NCBI GenBank assembly: GCA_024449915.1
Contig: JAMZAV010000774.1
Location: forward strand, 551,501 to 615,500
Origin: Sweltsa coloradensis
Taxonomy: Eukaryota > Arthropoda > Insecta > Plecoptera > Chloroperlidae
Reading direction: 5' to 3'
DNA length: 64,000 bases
The notes under the pieces were generated by a model. The model was not told where the DNA came from. It was given only the letters and a program-made list of their open reading frames with translations, and searched no databases. The position numbers and the translations under genes are program-made. This document shows, piece after piece, positions 56,751-64,000 of this stretch; position 1 is the first letter of the stretch, and every line of letters begins with the position of its first letter.

Positions 56751-58080
56751 ACCTTAATTTTATGAATTAATATATTCGTGTGAAATTTGAGCGCAATCAA
56801 AAATTTATTTCTTATAAAAATCGCAATTTTACGATTTTTTAAATTTTTAAAACATTCTTCGACTTATAACACCTACATGCTTAATCCCATTGTATTGATT
56901 TTTTCACCGAACCTTAATTTTATAAATTAATATATTCGTGTGAAATTTGAGCGCAATCGAAAAATTATTTCTCATGATAATCGCAATTTTACGATTTTTT
57001 TCAATTTTTAACATTTCTTCGACGAATAAAACCTACATGCTTTATCCGATTGTAATGATTTTTTCACAGAACTTTAATTTTATGAGTTAATATTTTCGTG
57101 TGAAATTTGAGCGTAATCGAAAAATGATCTATTAAAAAATCACAATTTTACGCTTTTTTCGTTTAAAAAAATTACGCTCATCCATTAACGCGGCGGGACT
57201 TAAGCGTTTTCCTAGTTATATTACAACGAAGTCAAATTCACCACAATATGCAATAAAAAAATGATTCGAATAACAATGTTATATGAGATTGGTAGAGGTG
57301 CCAGGTAGACCTAAAACATTTTTAACTCCATAAGAATAGCATTGTTGGTGGAGGTGCCGGGTAGAGCGAGAAAAGTTTTAGCCCCATAAGAATAGCATTG
57401 TTGGTGGAGGTGCCGGGTCCTTGATTTTATTATTTATATTACGGGAGAGGTATTATTGTTGTGGTATTTTTTGAAAGTGTAGCACACGTGGCGGTAAATT
57501 TATTAATTAAGTGTGTTTCAAATATGTAGAATGTAGAAGCGACAAATAGCATCTCGGTACATGTACTTGCTCTCACAATCTTTTGTTGGATGAGCGTAGC
57601 GAGCGAAGCGAAGATTCCATTCTACTACACTGGAGAAAAAAATCCGGAATGTTTTTTTTTTCTTTCTTTCTTCTTTTTGTATTTTTGTGTGTCTGTGAAC
57701 ACGATTCCGGCTAAACCGATACTCCGATTGCGATGAAATTTTATGGAGACCTTCGAAATCTCTGAACTTAGAACTGCAAAGTACGAAAAATTGATCAAAA
57801 AATTATTTCTCTTGAAAATCGCAATTTTACGATTTTTTTCTTTTTTCTTTTTTTTGTTTGTATTTTTGTGTGTCTGTGAACACGATTCCGGCTAAATTAA
57901 TACTCCAATTGCGATGAAATTTTATGGAGGTCTGTGAAATCTCTGAACGAAGAACTGCACGGGGGGAAAAATCGATCAAAAAATTATTTCTCATGAAAAT
58001 CGCAATTTTACGATTTTTAAAAAAATTCTTCGCCCTATAACATCTACATGCTTTATCCGATTGTAATGATTTTTTCACAG
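56751..58080. repeat. Tandem duplication of 1.33 kb, copy 1
   Basis: Matches 58081-59280 almost base for base (AACCTTAATTTTATGAATT, GGATGAGCGTAGCGAG, GTTGGTGGAGGTGCCGGG), shifted by about 1,330 bp. Confidence 0.85.
57216..57587. other. Spacer with repeated primer-site-like motif
   Basis: Three tandem copies of the TGGT(A/G)GAGGTGCC(A/G)GGT motif (57287, 57345, 57402), each preceded by a CATAAGAATAGCATTG-type stretch. Duplicated at about 58539-58912. Confidence 0.6.
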
Positions 58081-58528
58081 AACCTTAATTTTATGAATTA
58101 ATATATTCGTGTGAAATTTGAGCGCAATCAAAAATTTATTTCTTATAAAAATCGCAATTTTACGATTTTTTAAATTTTTAAAAATTCTTCGACTTATAAC
58201 ACCTACATGCTTTATCCCATTGTATTGATTTTTTCACCGAACCTTAATTTTATGAATTAATATATTCGTGTGAAATTTGAGCGCAATCGAAAAATTATTT
58301 CTCATGATAATCGCAATTTTACGATTTTTTTCAATTTTTAACATTTCTTCGACGAATAAAACCTACATGCTTTATCCGATTGTAATGATTTTTTCACAGA
58401 ACTTTAATTTTATGAGTTAATATTTTCGTGTGAAATTTGAGCGTAATCGAAAAATGATCTATTAAAAAAATCACAATTTTACGCTTTTTTCGTTTAAAAA
58501 AATTACGCTCATCCATCAACGCGGCGGG
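57588..58528 (+). mobile_element. Helentron-like element (c), 3' end lost
   Basis: Starts GGATGAGCGTAGCG. At the 3' end ATCAACGCGGCGGG runs into TTATAGTTATAG instead of the second hairpin arm and CTAG. It contains the empty site for the long-TIR transposon. Confidence 0.7.
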
Positions 58529-59280
58529 TTATAGTTATAGTTATATTACAACGAAGTCAAATTCACCACAATATGCAATAAAAAAATGATTCGAATAACA
58601 ATGTTATATGAGATTGGTAGAGGTGCCAGGTAGACCTAAAACATTTTTAACTCCATAAGAATAGCATTGTTGGTGGAGGTGCCGGGTAGAGCGAGAAAAG
58701 TTTTAGCCCCATAAGAATAGCATTGTTGGTGGAGGTGCCGGGTCCTTGATTTTATTATTTATATTACGGGAGAGGTATTATTGTTGTGGTATTTTTTGAA
58801 AGTGTAGCACACGTGGCGGTAAATTTATTAATTAAGTGTGTTTCAAATATGTAGAATGTAGAAGCGACAAATAGCATCTCGGTACATGTACTTGCTCTCA
58901 CAATCTTTTGTTGGATGAACGTAGCGAGCGAAGCGAAGATTCCATTCTACTACACCGGAGAAAAAAATCCGGAATGTTTTTTTCTTTTTTTCTTTTTGTA
59001 TTTTTGTGTGTCTGTGAACACGATTCCGGCTAAACCGATACTCCGATTGCGATGAAATTTTATGGAGACCTTCGAAATATCTGAACTTAGAACTGCCAAG
59101 TACAAAAATCGATCAAAAAATTATTTCTCTTGAAAATCGCAATTTTACGATTTTTTTCTTTTTTCTTTTTTGTTTTTGTTTGTATTTTTGTGTGTTTGTT
59201 AACACGATTCCGGCTAAACCAATACTCCAATTGCGATGAAATTTTCTGGAGACCTTTGAAATCTTTGAACTTAGAACTGC
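58081..59280. repeat. Tandem duplication of 1.33 kb, copy 2
   Basis: Partner of 56751-58080. Confidence 0.85.
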
Positions 59281-59864
59281 CATCATTTTGAGCGATATCG
59301 AAAAATTATTTCTCATGAAAATCGCAATTTTACGATTTTTGTTCGTTTTTCTTGTTTTTTCCGTTTGTATTTTTGTGTGTTTGTTAACACGATTCCGGCT
59401 AAACCGATACTCCAATTGCGATGATATTTTCTGGAGACCTTCGAAATCTTTGAACTTAGACCTGCCACGTTTTTGGGTACAATCGAAGCACTATTTCTTA
59501 TGAATATCGTACTTTTACGATTTTTTTCGATTTTTAGTGCGTTATTTTCGTGACATTTGGGCCGATTCTGACCAAACGGGTGGGGCTACAACGTTCATAT
59601 TTCACATGGACATTAAAGTAATGGTGATGTATTGCTTTTTGAAAGAAAAAGTTGAAAAAATAGCCAGAATCCATAAAAATAAAGGTTTTAATATGAGCTT
59701 TTTCGAGGTTTATAATAACGATTAACAAGTAACAATAGCAACTTGACAACAATCACCTACAATGCATTCACAAAGCACTTGCAAAGGAAAAGTGGTCCCA
59801 CGCAAACTAAAAACTTACAAAAACGCTCATCCATCAACGCGGCGGGACTTGAGCGTTTTCCTAG
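58913..59864 (+). mobile_element. Helentron-like element (d)
   Basis: Starts GGATGAACGTAGCG and ends with CGCTCATCC, the AACGC/GCGTT hairpin and CTAG before T. Its right part (GACATTTGGGCCGATTCTGA) closely matches element (a). Confidence 0.7.
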
Positions 59865-59990
59865 TATTAAATACACTATCGCAAGTAGAGTTTTTATCAA
59901 AACGACAAAGGTCGAATATAATATAATAATCGGCTTTGGTGTAAACCAGGTCGGGTTATTGCTAAAACAAAATTAAAAACTTTTGGCATC
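59865..59990 (-). mobile_element. Family B LINE, resumed part
   Basis: AAATACACTATCGCAAG and AAAACGACAAAGGTCGAA match 41918-41960 of the other long LINE copy, so this continues the LINE cut at 52168. Confidence 0.75.
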
Positions 59991-60107
59991 ACACATTCTA
60001 TATGATTAAACAGTGGTTTTCATCTTAGTCCCGTTGGCGGTTGCCATTGGTTTGTTATCAAAATGTTTGATAAACTTCGTATTAAATATATCCCGATTTC
60101 CTGGATG

Positions 60108-60735
60108 GATAGGCCCGTGCTGATCAGATCCAGCCACAGGCAAGGGAATAAGTGGGGTGTCACACTGTCCGTTTCTGACGGTCCCGCGAAAGCGGATGCG
60201 CTTTTGCGGGATGGTGACAGTACACGGTTTTAAATGCGACATGTCACACCTGTCCGTTGCTAACGCACTACCGCAACATGCTGCCGCGAAACGGGATGAA
60301 CGGACAGCGGGATGTGAGCGACAACACACGCAGTTAAGTGCAAGGTGTCACACTGTCCCGTTGAAACGGACCGTTTTCAAGTTTTTTTCAATTGTTTTCC
60401 ACCACCTTTTCCATGAGTAGTCGACTCACCACGTTCACTACTCGAGGAGAACTGACCAGTTTATGTCCTGCTAAAACGCAATTAACCGGATTGGTGTGAC
60501 ATGGTAGAGGCCATCCGTTTAAAGCGCATCCGCTTTCGCGGGACCGTCAGAAACGGATAGTGTGACACCGGCCTAACTGCATAGATGGATATTCTCAAGT
60601 CAACGGCCAGAGCTTGCCTCTAGTTTCGCGGACTAAATATTAGCCAACATACTAAATTATATTTGCGAAATGGACTTCAAATCTTTTCTTGCTTCCTACG
60701 ATCGGCAGCGAATACCCTAGGCCAATTTTTAACAT
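60108..60735 (-). mobile_element. Diverged family A copy split by TIR element
   Basis: AGGCCCGTGCTGATCAGATCC at the left, CAGAGCTTGCCTCTAGTTTC on the right, interrupted by 60156-60569. Confidence 0.65.
60156..60569. mobile_element. 414-bp TIR element
   Basis: About 49-bp inverted ends beginning GGTGTCACACT and containing CCCGCGAAAGCGGATGCGC, with one mismatch. The GGTGTCACACTGTCC motif also occurs internally at 60345. No clear target duplication and no coding capacity. Confidence 0.8.
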
Positions 60736-61092
60736 TTCTTCAGTACGCATTTTTTTAAAAACTGTTTAATTTGAATTTACGCATTCTTTTAAAACTGAAT
60801 TTAACTGAAAGCTCTTGTAATGTTCAATCATGAAATACACATTTTTTTTTTTACCTCATACTCTTTTGTGTAGCGAAAACATTACGGGCGCTAGTCTGTT
60901 TTCGTGTTATGACTTCCGTTGCTCTGATTGACGAGGAAATCATGATTTATGAACGGCTCTCGCGCAGCTGACGCGTATTGTTTTTTGAACGGGAAATTGA
61001 ACAGTTTCGAACCAGATTTAAATGCAAATAGCGTGACGTCAGAGCTGTGTTAATCCGGGGCTAAAAGGTGTTTATTAGCACGAACCGGGTTA
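60736..61092. other. Intron, nothing recognised
   Basis: AT-rich, then a stretch (GTGACGTCAGAGCTGTGTTAA, 61032) that resembles the subterminal part of the 1.03-kb TIR element. Confidence 0.4.
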
Positions 61093-61527
61093 CACGACGA
61101 CGTGGCGCTTCAACCGGGTAGGTCATAATGCGACGCCTGTGATATTGTAAGTTAATAAGATGATTTTTTTAGTTTATTTGGATTAAGGACGCGTCAACCG
61201 TTAGGTCATAATGCACCTCTCTAGCCTAGGGGATATGGGGAGGAGGAGCCCATGCTGGTCAGAACCAGCCACGGGTAAGGGGAGGAAAGGGGGTTCTCAC
61301 GTCGCTGACGTCATTGTCGTCATCGTCGTCGAGGGGTCGTCAAGGGAAGGGGGCATCAAGATCCCCGACGACGATTGCCAGAGCTCGCCTCTATTTTCGG
61401 GGAGTAAAATACTACCCTTCATACTAGCTGATGTTTGCGAGGTGGACTTTTTCTCTTGAATCGCCTTTTACGATGAGCAGAGCCATGCTTTGGGCCAAAT
61501 TCTACCCCGGGCCCAGACGGGGGTTCA
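61093..61527 (-). mobile_element. B tail followed by family A copy
   Basis: B 61093-61170; A 61171-61527 near full length, ending CCCGGGCCCAGACGGGGG. Confidence 0.75.
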
Positions 61528-61565
61528 GGTGTCTAACAAGATATTTTGGAGATTAGATAACAAAT

Positions 61566-61688
61566 GTGAAGGGATGTCCGAGGGCTAAACCTCAGAAAAC
61601 TCAAGTCAGGACTCAGGATGCCGGTATCAACGACATTTGAACTCGGGACCTCTCGGTGTAGCGCGCTCGAGCCGGCCAACACTGTCGG
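61566..61688 (-). mobile_element. tRNA-derived SINE, inverted partial copy
   Basis: Reverse complement matches the first half of 14175-14442 (ACCGACAGTGTTGGC...GGACATCCCTTCAC). The B-box is decayed. Confidence 0.75.
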
Positions 61689-61734
61689 TTTCAATAGTAA
61701 AATATGGTATTTGAATAATCAATCAAATGGTTTG

Positions 61735-61975
61735 AATGTGAATTATTAAATTTTATTATGTATGAATTTGGGATCGTAATGATTTGAATTTGGTTCTCTA
61801 TTATTTTACCGGCCTCCTGACTACAGTTTTCATGGCTTCTTCAATTTCAATGACAATCTATTCCACTTGTTGCCCAAAAGATGCAGTGGGTCGTACGGGA
61901 TCCTTTGGAAAAGTGAAGTAAAAACTACATCACTCATTGCCAGTTAGCATCGGTAATTGCTTTGGCTTGCAGTTA
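61735..61975. repeat. Repeat shared with 29565-30060
   Basis: ATTTGGTTCTCTATTATTT and TTGTTGCCC...GATGCAGTGG occur in the same order on both sides of the A copy at 29625. Confidence 0.5.
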
Positions 61976-61984
61976 AATGTAGAG

Positions 61985-62235
61985 ACACGACGACGTGCGA
62001 AACTAGGGCGCTTCAACCGGTTAGGTCATATTGCGCCGCCTGTGATATTGAAAGGTAATGACATGACATGGTCTGTGTGGTGATTATATAGTTTTTTGAG
62101 TAAAAAAAAGAAAAGGCAATGATAAGTATAATTATTGATTATATGTAATAGCAAAAGAAAAATTATTTATTGAAATAAAAAATTAAATGGGTTTGATTTG
62201 AAATTGTATTAGTTAAATTACTTCGAATGAGAAAT
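61985..62235 (-). mobile_element. Family B LINE tail
   Basis: ACGACGACGTGCGAAACTAGG to TTACTTCGAATGAGAAATC. Confidence 0.75.
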
Positions 62236-62237
62236 CT

Positions 62238-62548
62238 ATTTTTGGTTTTATTTGGATTAAGGACGCGTCAACCGTTAGGTCATAATGCACCACTCTAGCC
62301 TAGGGGATATGGGGAGGAGGGGCCCATGCTGGTCAGAACCAGCCACGGGTAAAAGAGGAAGGGGGGTTATCAAGTCGCGGTCGTCATCTTTTTTGTCATC
62401 GTTCGTTATGTCATTGATATCGTCGTCGGGGAGGTCGTGAAGGGAAGGGGGCAGGGTCCCCGTGCGAGGTGGACTTTTTCTCTTGAATCGCTTTTACGAT
62501 TAGCAGAGCCATGCTCTGGGCCAATTCTACCCCGGGCCCAGACGGGGG
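62238..62548 (-). mobile_element. Family A copy with internal deletion
   Basis: Complete ends, but about 75 bp missing at 62462 (GTCCCCGTGCGAGGTGG). Confidence 0.75.
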
Positions 62549-63349
62549 ACTAATAATTGATGAAAATATTTTGGTCATACCATTGAGTCTACTCAATGGT
62601 CAGTCTTTGTCGAAGATAGATAAATATTCATTCCCTTCAGCCCACATCGAATAATTATTGTTAAACTATTCATTATTCATCGAAATACACCCGCATCGGA
62701 TTTCGATGCTCATATCAAACATCTCTGCTAGGCAAATATTTACCATCAGCGACCATGTATATGTACACACACATACACACACACAGTACAGTACGCTTCG
62801 GGTTGGGATTTCAATCACGGTTGTCAAAGCGACGGAGCTTACATTCAAACACTTGAAAGTCCATCCCAGCCGTTGTCAAGACTACGCGTGTGTTCGATCG
62901 AACTGTTCCGGTTGTAATGATCGTGTTTTGATCCCGAGCAGCCAGCGGGGGGGGGGGGGGGGGAAGGGATGTCGAGAGCAATTAATTAAATGTTAAAACC
63001 TATACTTTGTAGAACGGAATGGTACAAATCTGAAGTACTATTGATAATTAAACTGAGCTGGGGGAATAACGCGTTAGGTAGAAAGCCTTTAATTTGCAGC
63101 AAACAATTAGCCACGTCAAAGAGCTTTGGAAATGGATGAATGAGTGCGTCAACATCAAAGTGCACTGACCACAGATTATGCTTCGCTACTTGTTATGACG
63201 TTCCGAGCTTGGAACAGAGTTGTTTGACGTGCTCACGCAAAGCGGATGAATGCCAGCCTACCTAGACTAATGAGGGATTTGCTTTCAGCTTGATAGAGCC
63301 AGCATCAAACAAGTCTACAATAGTGTTGTCGATGTTTGGTATTTAGATT
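62549..63349. other. Unknown stretch with CA and G runs
   Basis: CA-rich repeat at 62765-62785 and a G-run at 62947-62962. No gene accepted. Confidence 0.4.
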
Positions 63350-63690
63350 TTTTAGTTTACTTTGTTGAAGGGTGCGCCAACCGTTAGGTCATAATGTGCC
63401 AATGTAGTCTAGGCAAGGGGATGTGGGAACGACGACAGACCAGTACTGGGCAGATCCAGTCACGGGTAGGGGGAGAAAAGAGGGTGTTCTCAAGTCGTGG
63501 TCGTCATCGTCTTTGTCATTGTTCGTGTTGTCATGATCGTCGCCGTCGGGGAGGTCGTTAAGGGAGTAAGTAGTTTAATGTATTTTAGTAGAGACGACGA
63601 CGACGTAATAAACTATAGGGCGCTTCAACTGGTTAGGTCATATTGCGCCGCCTGTGACATAGTAAGTTATTGAAATGAGTTTATAAGGTA
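63350..63690 (-). mobile_element. Family A fragment and B tail
   Basis: A 63350-63565 without its head; B 63592-63690. Confidence 0.7.
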
Positions 63691-63759
63691 TTTCCCATCA
63701 CCACCCCCTTACCGAGATCGCCTTTAGTTTCACGAAGCAAAGCGTCCATAACACGTACT

Positions 63760-64000
63760 TTTTGGTTTATTTGGATTAAGGACGCGTCAACCGTTAGGTC
63801 CTAATGCACCACTCTAACCTAGGTGGGGGGGGGAGGGAGGAGGGGCTTATGCTGGTCAGAACCAACCACGGGTAATGGGAGGAAAGGGGGTTCTCACGTC
63901 GCGGTCGTCATTGTCTTCGTCATCGTTCGTGGTGTCATTGTCGTCATCGTCGTCGAGGGGTCGTCAAGGGAAGGGGGCAAGGTCCCAGAAGACGATTGCC
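63760..64000 (-). mobile_element. Family A copy cut by window end
   Basis: Tail and middle of an A unit, running off the window at GACGATTGCC. Confidence 0.8.

Larger units (their letters stand above)
52169..57215 (+). mobile_element. Helentron-like element (b) with nested insertion
   Basis: Starts GGATGAGCGTAGCG after TT. It ends CGCTCATCC-A, the AACGC/GCGTT hairpin and CTAG before T. About 0.8 kb is its own sequence (52169-52528 and 56749-57215); the rest is the transposon 52529-56748. It has a CTTT microsatellite at 52249-52283 and CGATTTTT-rich internal repeats. Confidence 0.7.

Overview
This window looks like a large, repeat-dense arthropod genome, probably an insect. It is not a microbial locus. 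The only host gene I can support is on the minus strand: four phase-consistent exons (30898-31093, 26560-26715, 6184-6340, 5591-5794) that together encode most of one C2 domain and the start of the following region of an Unc13-4/BAIAP3/Munc13-4-type vesicle-priming protein. Everything else is intron filled with mobile DNA, including a 20.2-kb intron between the second and third exons.

Three repeat classes dominate, and all lie in the same orientation (minus, sense to the host gene). Family A is a SINE-like unit of about 383 bp. Family B is a LINE with an RNase H domain, mostly present as 5'-truncated 3' ends. Family C is a short element carrying the B tail on a different body. The three share a closely related 3' tail, which suggests short elements using the tail of a LINE. 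From about 39.5 to 48.6 kb, A and B alternate with a fourth unit (D) that ends in a motif resembling a primer-binding site.

Region by region: 0.7-5.6 kb is a decayed Ty3/gypsy element with both LTRs, inserted next to the splice donor of exon 5591-5794. From 6.6 to 20.3 kb there are A, B and C copies, a minisatellite made from the end of A, a tRNA-derived SINE with target duplication, a 1.03-kb terminal-inverted-repeat element and a Penelope-like fragment. From 21.05 to 25.52 kb lies a gag-only, non-autonomous LTR retrotransposon with 840-bp LTRs. From 26.0 to 37.4 kb a 5.5-kb segment with two host exons occurs twice in tandem. Its second copy is full of single-base indels, and the junction lies inside a chimeric LINE.

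The most interesting region is 51.4-60.0 kb. A LINE copy has been split by a 7.7-kb cluster of Helentron-like elements. The first of these carries a 4.22-kb DNA transposon with inverted arms of about 800 bp, a 3-bp target duplication and a degraded gene with PIN/XPG-like and cysteine-rich motifs. I infer it is an Academ-like transposon. One arm carries a 206-bp MITE, and the other arm preserves the empty site. The rest of the window (60-64 kb) returns to A/B copies, a second TIR element inside an A copy, and an inverted second copy of the tRNA-SINE.

No CRISPR array, operon, rRNA or convincing functional tRNA gene was seen.
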